Part shown: positions 13,598 to 22,321 of the stretch, in pieces
Layout: the number at the start of each line of letters is the position of its first letter
How positions within the stretch are numbered: the stretch's first letter is position 1
Source: Lachnospiraceae bacterium
Lineage (GTDB): Bacteria; Bacillota; Clostridia; Lachnospirales; Lachnospiraceae
NCBI GenBank assembly: GCA_017634975.1
Contig: JAGBMJ010000011.1
Coordinates: 1 to 64,000, forward strand
Reading direction: 5' to 3'
Length of the DNA: 64,000 nucleotides
Translations under genes and position numbers: made by a program
Notes under the pieces: generated by a model
The model's input: only the letters and a program-made list of their open reading frames with translations
The model's database searches: none
What the model was told of the DNA's origin: nothing

Positions 13598-16477
13598 ATG
13601 AGAGTAGAATTATTCCCTTTTCAGAAAAGAGCACTTGCTGATATCCGTATGAAGACGGCGGAGGCAATGGGCAGCTATCATAGGACACATGCACCGCAGG
13701 TGGTTTCTTTCACTGCACCGACCGGAGCCGGAAAAACCATCATTATGTCTGCGCTGATTGAGGCTATTCTTTTTGGCGACGAACAGTATATGGAACAGCC
13801 TGATGCAATCATCGTCTGGCTTTCGGATTCGCCTCAGCTGAACGAGCAGTCAAAGCAAAAGATCGACTCCAAGGCTGATAAGATCAAGTTGTCGCAGTGC
13901 GTTACAGTTTCCGAGGAATCCTTTGATAAAGAGGTATTTGAAGACGGCCATGTTTACTTTCTGAATACGCAGAAGCTGTCGGTCACCTCCAAGCTCACGA
14001 AAAATGGCGATGGAAGGACTTATACTATCTGGGAGACACTTGCAAATACTGTCCGGGAAAAGAGCGACCGGTTATACTTCATCATCGATGAAGCGCATCG
14101 TGGCATGCAGGGAAGGGAAGCCAGCAAGGCCACCACGATTATGCAGAAGTTCATCAAAGGCAGCGATTCGGATGGCATCCCGCCTATGCCAGTCGTCATT
14201 GGTATGTCCGCTACCACACAGAGATTCAATGCGCTGGTCGAGGGCACATCCTCTACAATTCACAAGTCTATCGTGACGACGGATGAGGTTCGAGCTTCCG
14301 GGCTTTTGAAGGATAGGATCGTTATCACCTATCCGGAGGAAGGCACGGTCAATAATGATATGGCCATTTTGCAGGCCGCTGCGGATGATTGGAAAGAAAA
14401 GTGGGAGCATTGGACACAGTATTGCTTTGAGCAGCACTACGCATATGTAAATCCGATTCTGATCATACAGGTTTTGAATGGAACCGGTGATGCTCTGACG
14501 GATACAAATCTGGACGACTGCATTGCAAAGATAGAGGAACGTACCGGCTTCAAACTGGAAAGTGGACAGGTGGTTCACACCTTCGGCGGCACGACAGCAA
14601 CACTGACCGTCAATGGACTCGATGTGCGTTATGAGGAGCCTTCCAATATTGCTGAGGATAGAAACATTCGCGTGGTCTTCTTTAAAGAAAATCTTTCAAC
14701 TGGCTGGGATTGCCCGCGAGCAGAGACTATGATGTCCTTTAAGCATGCAAACGATGCCACATACATTGCGCAACTTCTCGGTCGAATGGTCAGAACACCA
14801 ATGCAGATGCATATTCAGGTAGATGACGTCTTAAACGATGTGCATCTCTATTTGCCGTACTTTAATGAGAATACCGTCAAGGACGTTGTGGAGGCCTTGC
14901 AGAGTACAGAAGGCGGAGACATCCCGGCCGATATTTATGGCGAATCCTTATCCGGAAAGAAATTTGAAACGCTAACTGTCAGACCAAAGAAGAAAAAGGA
15001 AGAGCAGCAGACTCCGGGACAGATGACTCTATTTGATGTTTTCTCTGGGCAGAACACAGGTGAACAGCAGTCTGCCGGGTCAACAGAGCCAGCTGGAGAC
15101 ATGAATCCTATAGAACAGCCACAAGCTACTGGTGGACAAGCACAGCAAGCAGAAACGACAGAACAAAGCCAGACACAGCCGAGCACAGATACAACAGTTC
15201 CTGCTCAGTCCACATCTGTTACGCCACAGTCCTCTAGTACGGAAACACCGTCCGAGAATAATGCAGCGGAAATTCAGCAGGCGGTTCAGACGGAAACTCC
15301 TGAAGAGGAAGATCTGTTTGACCGTGAGGAGGTTATGAAGTTTATAAATGATTCAGGTTTACTTTCCTATAACGTCAGAGCGCTAAGGATCAATGACTAC
15401 CTAAAATCTCTGTATAGGATGGCACATCTTCTTACGATGTCCAAATTGCATCGTGAGGCGATCAGGGAAGTTCAGGATGAGATCGTTGAAATGATCCACA
15501 GCTATGTGGAAGGTCTAAAGGCGGATGGAAAATACGATGACCTTGTTCAGCAGGTCAAGCAGTTCAAGTTGGCAACTCAGATCTTTGATGCCTTTGGAGA
15601 GACCGTGGATAATTATTCAGTTCATGATATGTTCACGACAACGGATACTGATATTGAGCGGCAATTCCAGATTGCGGATGTAAAGCTCGGTCGAGAAGGT
15701 ATCGGTATGGCCTACGGAAACAAGTATATGGACTTCACTGATCTCACAGCCTTTAAGGTAGACGTTATTTTGTTTGTCGCTGATGAAGAGTGTATGAAAC
15801 AGCTTCATGCATATGCCGAGACACGGTTCCACGGTATGAACGACGATTATAGACGGTATATTGCCACCATAGATTCAGAGAAAATTCGAAAAGAGTACGA
15901 CAGCATAGTCTCTGATGGCGATCCTGTTAGCAAGCATAATTTCCGATTACCAGAGACTATACAGGTTCCCCATGAAGCTGGAGGTAAGGAATACAGAGAT
16001 CATCTCTTTGTCAGTGAAATGACCGGAACTGCAAAACTGAAACTGAATGGATGGGAAGCTGAGCTCATTGAGACTGAGGAAAAGCGTCCAGACTTTGTAT
16101 GCTGGATTCGTAATCCTGCCAGAGGCTCGTGGGCACTCTGCATTCCGTATGAAATTGATGGAGAAATCAAGCCGACATATCCGGACTTCATCGTAGTAAG
16201 AAGAGATGAGCGTGTTGGATATGTGATCGATATCCTTGAGCCTCATAGCCCTGATTTTAAGGATAACCTTGGGAAAGCTAAGGGCTTTGCCGAATATGCA
16301 CGTCAAAATCCGGGCGTTGGAAGAATTCAGCTAATACGTATGAGCAAGGATGCGATAGGAAGGAATCAGTTTAAGAGGCTGGATATGTACCGGACTGCGA
16401 TCCGGGACAAAGTATCGCGTGCAATAAATACGGATGAGTTGGATCATATTTTCAATACGGATGGAGTTGTCGAATAA
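13598..16477 (+). CDS. Type III-like restriction helicase (Res) with low-complexity linker
   Basis: A 959-aa SF2 helicase. Walker A is APTGAGKT near residue 43, Walker B is DEAHRG near residue 164, and LLGRMVRTP is motif VI. After the helicase core, residues about 470-575 form a Gln/Thr/Ser/Pro-rich linker that starts with QMTLFDVF (residue 475), a beta-clamp-type peptide. The C-terminal region contains YPDFIVV followed by YVIDILEPH, the place where type III Res proteins carry a PD-(D/E)XK nuclease, but the D/E-x-K part is not canonical. Cleavage may therefore be altered or supplied by the next gene. Translated from ATG behind GGGAGG. Confidence 0.85.
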   Translation: MRVELFPFQKRALADIRMKTAEAMGSYHRTHAPQVVSFTAPTGAGKTIIMSALIEAILFGDEQYMEQPDAIIVWLSDSPQLNEQSKQKIDSKADKIKLSQCVTVSEESFDKEVFEDGHVYFLNTQKLSVTSKLTKNGDGRTYTIWETLANTVREKSDRLYFIIDEAHRGMQGREASKATTIMQKFIKGSDSDGIPPMPVVIGMSATTQRFNALVEGTSSTIHKSIVTTDEVRASGLLKDRIVITYPEEGTVNNDMAILQAAADDWKEKWEHWTQYCFEQHYAYVNPILIIQVLNGTGDALTDTNLDDCIAKIEERTGFKLESGQVVHTFGGTTATLTVNGLDVRYEEPSNIAEDRNIRVVFFKENLSTGWDCPRAETMMSFKHANDATYIAQLLGRMVRTPMQMHIQVDDVLNDVHLYLPYFNENTVKDVVEALQSTEGGDIPADIYGESLSGKKFETLTVRPKKKKEEQQTPGQMTLFDVFSGQNTGEQQSAGSTEPAGDMNPIEQPQATGGQAQQAETTEQSQTQPSTDTTVPAQSTSVTPQSSSTETPSENNAAEIQQAVQTETPEEEDLFDREEVMKFINDSGLLSYNVRALRINDYLKSLYRMAHLLTMSKLHREAIREVQDEIVEMIHSYVEGLKADGKYDDLVQQVKQFKLATQIFDAFGETVDNYSVHDMFTTTDTDIERQFQIADVKLGREGIGMAYGNKYMDFTDLTAFKVDVILFVADEECMKQLHAYAETRFHGMNDDYRRYIATIDSEKIRKEYDSIVSDGDPVSKHNFRLPETIQVPHEAGGKEYRDHLFVSEMTGTAKLKLNGWEAELIETEEKRPDFVCWIRNPARGSWALCIPYEIDGEIKPTYPDFIVVRRDERVGYVIDILEPHSPDFKDNLGKAKGFAEYARQNPGVGRIQLIRMSKDAIGRNQFKRLDMYRTAIRDKVSRAINTDELDHIFNTDGVVE

Positions 16478-16495
16478 GAAGGAAAGGTAACATAT

Positions 16496-16960
16496 ATGGG
16501 GATTTCATTCAGACATTCTGCCGGATTCGGTAAAAGGATGGAATACAATCTGGTGGGTAAGATGCTCATGGAAGGGCTCGATGTTTACCTTCCGCTTGTT
16601 GATGATCACGGTGTGGACTGTGTTATCAAAAAAGAAGACGGTACCTTTATCGAGGTACAGATTAAGGCCAGATCCAATGAGGTAACAGACGGCGATGCAG
16701 CTTTGTTTTCAGCAATCACGCATGATCTGACTGAAAATTTCTATTTTGTGTTCTATTCTGAGCGCTTGGAGATGATGTGGATCCTTTCATCGGAAGAGTT
16801 TCTTCAAGAATGTGTTACAAATAAGACCGGGAAGAATGCGGGAAAAAGAAGTATCTGGTTCAATGGAAATCGAAAGGATAAGAAAACCGGAATCAAGAAA
16901 GAATACTGTAAGAAGCAGTTTGAGAAATATATAGCTAAAGACTTTTCGAGATTTCATTGA
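16496..16960 (+). CDS. Predicted PD-(D/E)XK-type nuclease (DUF4365-like)
   Basis: A 154-aa protein. GVDCVIKKEDGTFIEVQIKAR (residues about 38-58) fits the D...E-x-Q/K-x-K pattern of restriction-endonuclease-fold enzymes, preceded by a helix (GKRMEYNLVGKMLMEGLDVY) as in DUF4365 and Holliday-resolvase-like families. The basic C-terminus (GNRKDKKTGIKKEYCKKQFEK) could bind DNA. It sits 18 bases after the helicase gene, with GAAGGAAAGG upstream of its ATG. It may provide the nuclease activity that the helicase appears to lack. Confidence 0.6.
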   Translation: MGISFRHSAGFGKRMEYNLVGKMLMEGLDVYLPLVDDHGVDCVIKKEDGTFIEVQIKARSNEVTDGDAALFSAITHDLTENFYFVFYSERLEMMWILSSEEFLQECVTNKTGKNAGKRSIWFNGNRKDKKTGIKKEYCKKQFEKYIAKDFSRFH

Positions 16961-16984
16961 ATTATAAGGTTGGAGGTATTGTTT

Positions 16985-18334
16985 ATGGCTGAAAGTCAAA
17001 ACATTGAATATAAAGAGTCCTGGCGGGATGAATATCTGAAGTGGCTTTGCGGCTTTGCCAATGCTCAGGGCGGCACTATTTATATCGGTATTGATGATGC
17101 CGGAAATGTTGTCGGCGTAAAGGATATCAAAAAGCTGATGGAAGATATCCCGAACAAGATTCAGTCCGGGCTTGGCATTGTTGCCGATGTGAATAAACAT
17201 ACGAAGGATGGGAAAGACTATCTTGAAATAAAGGTTGATCCGAGTTCATATCCCATCAGCTATCATGGGGAGTTTCATTATCGGAGCGGTGCAACCAAGC
17301 AGCAACTGACCGGAATTGCATTGACGGAATTCATCACGAAAAAGACCGGAGTCAGGTGGGAAGATGTAACTGTCGATGGAATTACCGTTGATGATCTGGA
17401 TGCGGAAAGCTTTAAGATTTTCAGAAGAGAGGCGCTTCGCAGCAAGCGGATGACTGAGGCTGAGCTTAATATTTCGAACGAGGAGCTTCTGTCCAAGCTG
17501 AAACTTATATCAAACGGAAAGCTGAAGCGTTCAGCAGTGCTGTTGTTCTACGGTGATCCGAGTATTGTGCAGGTCGGTAGTTTTGTTAAAGTCGGCAAAT
17601 TTGCGAACGGAACCGTGGAGTATCATGATGACCTTGAAGGTTCGCTTATATCTACGGCAGATAAGATTGTGGATCTGATTTATCTGAAATATTTGAAGGC
17701 AAAAATCACATATGAGCACGACCGGCGGGTAGAGACTTATCCTTTTGCACGTAACGCCATCCGCGAAGCAATCTACAACGCTATAGCTCATAACTGCTAT
17801 ATGTACGGTACTCCGATACAGATACGGATTGAGGAAGAGCAGATCATTATAAGCAACCGCTGCATCCTTCCTGAGGGATGGACTGCGGAAACCTTGATGC
17901 AGCCCCACGATTCCATACCGTACAATCCTGACATTGCCAATGTGTTTTACAGGGCGGGATATATAGAAACCTGGGGACAAGGGATTCAAAAGATCTGTGA
18001 TGAGTGCAAAGCACTTGGAGCCGATCTTCCGAAATATGAAATAATCGGAACAGGGCTCAGAGTGTACTTCCCGGCACTTAAGAGTGCTCTTATAGATCAG
18101 CCTAAAGTGCCAAAGGGCCAAAGTGCCAAAACGGATGGCACTTTGGATGACACTATGGCACTAAAGATAATTGAGATAATACGCAGTAAGCCTGATATTA
18201 CTCTTGATAAATTGTCAGAAGAGGCCGGAATCGCCAGAAGAACATTGGTGAGATATATGAGTAATCTTAAAGATGAAGGTCGTATAGAGCGCATCGGAGG
18301 AAAACGTTATGGGCACTGGCAAATAAATGGGTGA
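16985..18334 (+). CDS. AlbA_2 / HATPase ATP-binding protein with C-terminal winged helix
   Basis: A 449-aa protein. The N-terminal AlbA_2 (Schlafen) domain is clear: IEYKESW, ANAQGGTIYIGIDDAGNVVG, then FHYRSGATKQQL. A GHKL-like domain follows (AIREAIYNAIAHNCYMYG, then YIETWGQGIQKICDEC). The last 65 residues form a winged helix (DITLDKLSEEAGIARRTLVRYM). ATG 16985 has GGAGG 8 bases upstream. Family members are often beside restriction-modification genes, as here. It shares its architecture with the protein at 1171-2751. It could regulate the island or act in it; the sequence does not decide. Confidence 0.8.
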   Translation: MAESQNIEYKESWRDEYLKWLCGFANAQGGTIYIGIDDAGNVVGVKDIKKLMEDIPNKIQSGLGIVADVNKHTKDGKDYLEIKVDPSSYPISYHGEFHYRSGATKQQLTGIALTEFITKKTGVRWEDVTVDGITVDDLDAESFKIFRREALRSKRMTEAELNISNEELLSKLKLISNGKLKRSAVLLFYGDPSIVQVGSFVKVGKFANGTVEYHDDLEGSLISTADKIVDLIYLKYLKAKITYEHDRRVETYPFARNAIREAIYNAIAHNCYMYGTPIQIRIEEEQIIISNRCILPEGWTAETLMQPHDSIPYNPDIANVFYRAGYIETWGQGIQKICDECKALGADLPKYEIIGTGLRVYFPALKSALIDQPKVPKGQSAKTDGTLDDTMALKIIEIIRSKPDITLDKLSEEAGIARRTLVRYMSNLKDEGRIERIGGKRYGHWQING

Positions 18335-18381
18335 GAAAAAAAGTCTTTGCAGTATAGGAACAGATAGGGAGGCGAAAGTGA

Positions 18382-19191
18382 ATGCGTATAGAAATCGGTC
18401 AATTTGAGTATACCGAATGCTGGGAAGGTGTTTTATACAAGAAGCTTTCGGACTATCCCAATATTACAAAATGGGAAATTCAGAACATTCTGGATTTTAC
18501 AAAATATGAAGCTGACAATGGGCGGAGCTGTGATATAGATGCAGAAGAGAGCATTATCTGTGCGATAGAGGATTACAGGACGAACAAGCCTGCAGATCGT
18601 CTGCTTCCGCCTGACAAAATAACAGAGTGTACTGCATGTCCGAAGTATAAAGGCTGCATGACGGATTTGGTTTGCCATACGTCGTCCCTTGAGGATGCAA
18701 TAAGCATTTTGAATTGCGGCGCTCTCTTGTCCGCTGTATTGGCACGCAAGAAAAGTGCAAAAGAGCTTAAGGCTGAAAGTAGAAACGCTGCAAATGATCC
18801 GGAAGACTACTTCGATTATGTCATGTTTGCCTGGGGAAACTGTCAGGCAGGTGACAGATTGGTAATGGAAAGAAAGCTTGGTAGATTTCCTGACGAAAAT
18901 GATCTGAGCCGCGGATTTGAACCCGGAGTCCGGTTCTTTTTCAGATATAAGGACATAATAACTCATCCGAATGCAGTTTTTGATGGAGTGTTACCGATCA
19001 AGGTTAAGAATGAAGTAATCTTACAGGATTGGGTTCATTTGATTGTTGTTCCGAGTGAGTACAGATCAGAAATAGAACCGTATATTCCTGATGCATTATC
19101 GGAGAAAGTCCATTTTGTTGAACGAGGTGGTTCTGATATTTGGAAATGGTCTGAGATTGCATATGAAATTGCGATAAACAATAGAAGGTGA
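18382..19191 (+). CDS. Uncharacterised protein, possible ADP-ribosyltransferase-like
   Basis: A 269-aa soluble protein behind GGGAGG. I do not firmly recognise it. Residues about 96-118 (VCHTSSLEDAISILNCGALLS) and about 178-200 (VRFFFRYKDIITHPN, FDGVLPIKVK) loosely recall DarT/ART-fold enzymes, where a His-x-Thr segment and an aromatic FYF-like segment shape the NAD+ site. A short Cys cluster (CTACPKYKGC) near residue 80 could bind zinc. It closes the defence-island operon. If the ART guess is right it may be a toxin-type effector, but no DarG-like antitoxin is next to it. Confidence 0.5.
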   Translation: MRIEIGQFEYTECWEGVLYKKLSDYPNITKWEIQNILDFTKYEADNGRSCDIDAEESIICAIEDYRTNKPADRLLPPDKITECTACPKYKGCMTDLVCHTSSLEDAISILNCGALLSAVLARKKSAKELKAESRNAANDPEDYFDYVMFAWGNCQAGDRLVMERKLGRFPDENDLSRGFEPGVRFFFRYKDIITHPNAVFDGVLPIKVKNEVILQDWVHLIVVPSEYRSEIEPYIPDALSEKVHFVERGGSDIWKWSEIAYEIAINNRR

Positions 19192-19211
19192 TGTCAAAGA
19201 GGAATTATTTT

Positions 19212-19721
19212 ATGATTGATATTTCAAAACTCAGTAGGCGTTACTTTGTTCGTACTTTGAAAGAATCGGACGTAGAGATGCTTGTAGAGCTCTGTAGACT
19301 GAATACAGTATTTTATGAATATACCGAGGCACGTCCAACCAGAGAAAACATTCTTGACGATATGCATGCGACACCACCGGGAATAACTATGGAAGATAAA
19401 TACTACTTTGGCTTTTTTGATGACCAGGAGCTGGTTGCCATTATGGATTTGATCGATGGGTATCCTAAACTGGAGATTGCGTATATTGGCTTTTTTATGA
19501 TGAATCCGCAGTATCAGGGGAAGCAGATAGGAACCGCTATTGTTGGAGAAGTTATTGACTATTTACAAAGCATAGGAAAAACAGCGGTTCGCCTGGCAAT
19601 AGATAAAGGTAATCCACAGTCTTCGCATTTCTGGAAGAAGAACGGCTTTGAGGTTATATCTGAGGCTGATGTGAATGGTTGGACAAAGCTGGTGGCGGAG
19701 AAGAGAATAAAGGATTTTTGA
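19212..19721 (+). CDS. GNAT family N-acetyltransferase
   Basis: A 169-aa acetyl-CoA-dependent transferase. LEIAYIGFFMMNPQYQGKQIG carries the Q-x-x-G acetyl-CoA loop, and SSHFWKKNGFEV is the usual C-terminal motif. ATG 19212 follows AGAGGA; an in-frame GTG at 19188 would overlap the stop of the previous gene. Substrate unknown (small molecule or toxin). It starts a cargo block of three acetyltransferases and a Nudix enzyme. Confidence 0.8.
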   Translation: MIDISKLSRRYFVRTLKESDVEMLVELCRLNTVFYEYTEARPTRENILDDMHATPPGITMEDKYYFGFFDDQELVAIMDLIDGYPKLEIAYIGFFMMNPQYQGKQIGTAIVGEVIDYLQSIGKTAVRLAIDKGNPQSSHFWKKNGFEVISEADVNGWTKLVAEKRIKDF

Positions 19722-19729
19722 GATGATAC

Positions 19730-19822
19730 ATTGCCGAACTGCTGGAACAGTATGGTGAGGGAAAGGAAATCTATATTTTCCGAACCAGAGAGGATGCAAA
19801 TACATATTTGGAGAATATATAG
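19730..19822 (+). pseudogene. C-terminal fragment of an unidentified protein
   Basis: Thirty codons in frame (IAELLEQYGEGKEIYIFRT, then REDANTYLENI) read like the end of a real protein but have no upstream part; stops precede it. The stop codon touches the ATG of the Nudix gene. It is probably the scar of an insertion or deletion when the cargo was assembled. Confidence 0.45.
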
Positions 19823-20272
19823 ATGGCAAAAACGGAAAGCGTAGAATTGACAGTGCTTTGTCTCATTCAAGATGGAGACAAAATTCTGCTGCAAAATAGA
19901 GTAAAAAAGGACTGGAAGGGATATACACTCCCGGGCGGTCACGTTGAATCCGGGGAATCTTTTGTCGATGCTGTGAAACGAGAGATGAAAGAAGAGACCG
20001 GTCTGGATATTATTAATCCGAGGTTGGCTGGAATAAAACAATTTCCGATAGAAAATGGGAGGTACATTGTGCTTCTGTTTAAAACGGAGCAGTTCTCCGG
20101 AGAGGTGGTTTCTTCTGAAGAAGGGCAAATGGAATGGATTGGCTACAACAGCCTTTCGGAAATAGATGTCGTAGATGATTTGGAAGAACTATTGAGAGTC
20201 ATCAACGATCCGGAATTAACAGAATTTCAATATCTGGTGGATAATGATATCTGGACTGTTTCGGTGAAATAG
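19823..20272 (+). CDS. Nudix hydrolase (MutT-like)
   Basis: A 149-aa pyrophosphohydrolase. The Nudix box GGHVESGESFVDAVKREM followed by KEETGLDI is complete (GX5EX7REUXEEXGU), so metal-dependent catalysis should be intact. Such enzymes clean up oxidised nucleotides or other nucleoside diphosphate derivatives; the substrate cannot be told here. It lies in the acetyltransferase cargo block, 26 bases before the next gene. Confidence 0.85.
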   Translation: MAKTESVELTVLCLIQDGDKILLQNRVKKDWKGYTLPGGHVESGESFVDAVKREMKEETGLDIINPRLAGIKQFPIENGRYIVLLFKTEQFSGEVVSSEEGQMEWIGYNSLSEIDVVDDLEELLRVINDPELTEFQYLVDNDIWTVSVK

Positions 20273-20298
20273 CATAGAAATGATGGAGGCTGAATTAA

Positions 20299-20853
20299 AT
20301 GATATTAACTGAAGAAAAATATGAACTGGATGGGAGAAAGATATTGCTTCGTAGCGCAAATGAAAGTGCTGATGATGCCAATATGCTGATCGATTATCTG
20401 AAAACCGTCACAGGGGAGACAAGATTTCTGATGTGCGAACCGGATGAGGTCAAATATACTACTGAGAGGGAACTTAGTTTTATCAAGGAACATAATGAAT
20501 CAGAAAATGGTTTATTGATACTTGCATTTGTTGACGGAGAGTATGCAGGAAATTGTTCTTTTGAAGGAAAGACAAGCAGCCGCAGGGCAAAACACCGCGC
20601 TGGAATAGGAATTGCCTTGTTCCAGAAGTATACGGGCTTTGGCTTGGGGAGACTGCTTCTTGAAGTCCTTCTTCGCAAGATAAAAGAACAGGGATATGAA
20701 CAGGCCGAGTTGACTGTGGTAGGCGGTAATGACAGAGCTTATCATCTTTATGAAAGCCTGGGATTTAAAGAGTGCGGTCGTATACCGAACGCAAACAAAT
20801 ATGATGATGGGACTTATAGCGATGATATATTGATGGTATGTGATTTAACATAA
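20299..20853 (+). CDS. GNAT family N-acetyltransferase
   Basis: A 184-aa protein. HRAGIGIALFQKYTGFGLG, LLLEVLLRKIKEQG and AYHLYESLGFKECGR are the core GNAT motifs A and B, closest in style to RimJ/RimL-like enzymes that acetylate protein N-termini or small amines. It has its own ribosome-binding site (ATGGAGG). Confidence 0.85.
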   Translation: MILTEEKYELDGRKILLRSANESADDANMLIDYLKTVTGETRFLMCEPDEVKYTTERELSFIKEHNESENGLLILAFVDGEYAGNCSFEGKTSSRRAKHRAGIGIALFQKYTGFGLGRLLLEVLLRKIKEQGYEQAELTVVGGNDRAYHLYESLGFKECGRIPNANKYDDGTYSDDILMVCDLT

Positions 20854-20871
20854 GATTACGGTGATATACAG

Positions 20872-21354
20872 ATGGTCAGGATAGAAAAAGTTAACGGTAA
20901 AAATGTATGGGATCTGTTGAAACTGAAGGTTTCAGACGAACAGCGAAGTTTCGTTGCCAGTAACGATACCAGCATCATAGAGGCATATACTGCGATTACT
21001 GGGAATGGATATGCTTTCCCATTTGGGATATATGAAGAGAATACACCAGTCGGGTTCCTTATGATTGGCTTTGATGTTGATGATTATTGGGATGATGCGC
21101 CTGAAATAGCAAAGGGAAATTACAATTTGTGGCGCCTGATGATAGATAAGGCATATCAGGGCAGAGGATATGGAAAAGAAGCCGTCAGTCTTGCACTGGA
21201 TTTTATTAAATCATCTCCTTGCGGATTGGCTGAATACTGTTGGTTGTCATATGAACCGGAAAATGAGGTTGCCAAAAAGCTTTATAGTTCGTTCGGATTC
21301 AATGAAACGGGCGATATGGATGGCGAGGAATTGATAGCCGTCTTGAAATTATAA
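20872..21354 (+). CDS. GNAT acetyltransferase, diamine/spermidine type
   Basis: A 160-aa protein. NYNLWRLMIDKAYQGRGYG holds the R/Q-x-x-G-x-G acetyl-CoA loop, and SYEPENEVAKKLYSSFGF resembles BltD and SpeG-like polyamine acetyltransferases. Start ATG 20872 with GGTGAT upstream, 18 bases after the previous gene. Polyamine acetylation is inferred from resemblance only. Confidence 0.8.
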   Translation: MVRIEKVNGKNVWDLLKLKVSDEQRSFVASNDTSIIEAYTAITGNGYAFPFGIYEENTPVGFLMIGFDVDDYWDDAPEIAKGNYNLWRLMIDKAYQGRGYGKEAVSLALDFIKSSPCGLAEYCWLSYEPENEVAKKLYSSFGFNETGDMDGEELIAVLKL

Positions 21355-21441
21355 ATGCCTGCCTAAGAGTGCACAGAATGTCGGGTGCCAAATCCATAAG
21401 CTGATATACTGATGGTACAGTGAGCGAAGGGAGTGAGTAAG

Positions 21442-22272
21442 ATGCAAGGCTGGATTGAAGGATTTCAGGAATCCATAGATTTCATAGAACAGAATCTGAC
21501 GGAAGAATTGGACATTGAGAATATTGCAAGTAAGGCAGCTTTGTCTCCGTTCTATTATCAGCGTATCTTCGGAGCTCTGTGCGGTATGACTGTCGGTGAA
21601 TATACCCGTGCGCGCAGGATGTCGCTGGCAGCTCAGGAGCTTAACAGGAAAGATGTGAAGGTGATTGATATTGCCGTCAAATATGGCTATGATTCTCCAG
21701 ACAGTTTTGCCAAGGCCTTTCATAAGTTTCATGGGATAACACCATCACAGGCTAAGGAACCGGGTGCATCGCTCAGATCTTTTGCTCCACTGCATATCAA
21801 AATCACGATGGAGGGTGGAACTATGTTAGATTATCGTATTGTTGAAAAGGCGCCATTTACTATTGTTGGAGTGAAAAGACCATTCAATTCGGATACCAGT
21901 TATCAGGAGATACCAATGTTTTGGGATGAATGGCTGGCTCAGGGTGAAAAGCGTCCTATAATGGGAACCTTTGGCATTTGCCTTGATATGAAGGGAAAGG
22001 ATTTCGACTACTGGATTGCTGACCTGTATTTCCCTTGGGAAGATATTCCGGAAGGTTGTGAGACCAGAGTAATACCCGGCAGCGCCTGGGCACAATTTCC
22101 GTGTACGATTAAAACGCTTCAGGATACGAACACCAAGATTTGGTCAGAGTGGTTGCCTGCACTTCAGGGATATTCTCTTGCAGGAGAATATGGCATCGAG
22201 GTATATCTTTCGCCGGAAGAGGGATCAGATGATATGAAGGTGTATATCTGGGTGCCGCTAAAAAAAGACTGA
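21442..22272 (+). CDS. AraC-family regulator with GyrI-like effector domain
   Basis: A 276-aa transcription factor. Residues 1-105 contain the two AraC helix-turn-helices (DIENIASKAALSPFYYQRIF; DIAVKYGYDSPDSFAKAF). Residues about 130-276 are a GyrI/SoxS-effector-type domain that binds small cationic or lipophilic ligands (YRIVEKAPFTIVGVKRPF, WIADLYFPWEDIPEG). This Rob/BmrR-like layout is common in drug-responsive activators. ATG 21442 has AAGGGAG 8 bases upstream. It probably controls the neighbouring acetyltransferase cargo. A clear terminator follows. Confidence 0.85.
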   Translation: MQGWIEGFQESIDFIEQNLTEELDIENIASKAALSPFYYQRIFGALCGMTVGEYTRARRMSLAAQELNRKDVKVIDIAVKYGYDSPDSFAKAFHKFHGITPSQAKEPGASLRSFAPLHIKITMEGGTMLDYRIVEKAPFTIVGVKRPFNSDTSYQEIPMFWDEWLAQGEKRPIMGTFGICLDMKGKDFDYWIADLYFPWEDIPEGCETRVIPGSAWAQFPCTIKTLQDTNTKIWSEWLPALQGYSLAGEYGIEVYLSPEEGSDDMKVYIWVPLKKD

Positions 22273-22287
22273 TCAACAGAAAAGACT

Positions 22288-22321
22288 GCCTCTCGTCCAT
22301 AACCGGAAGAGAGGCTTTTTT
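22288..22321. terminator. Terminator between convergent genes
   Basis: GCCTCTC (22288-22294) pairs with GAGAGGC (22309-22315), followed by TTTTTTC. It ends the rightward cargo transcript and, with the A-rich left side, may also serve the leftward DNA polymerase gene. Confidence 0.75.
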
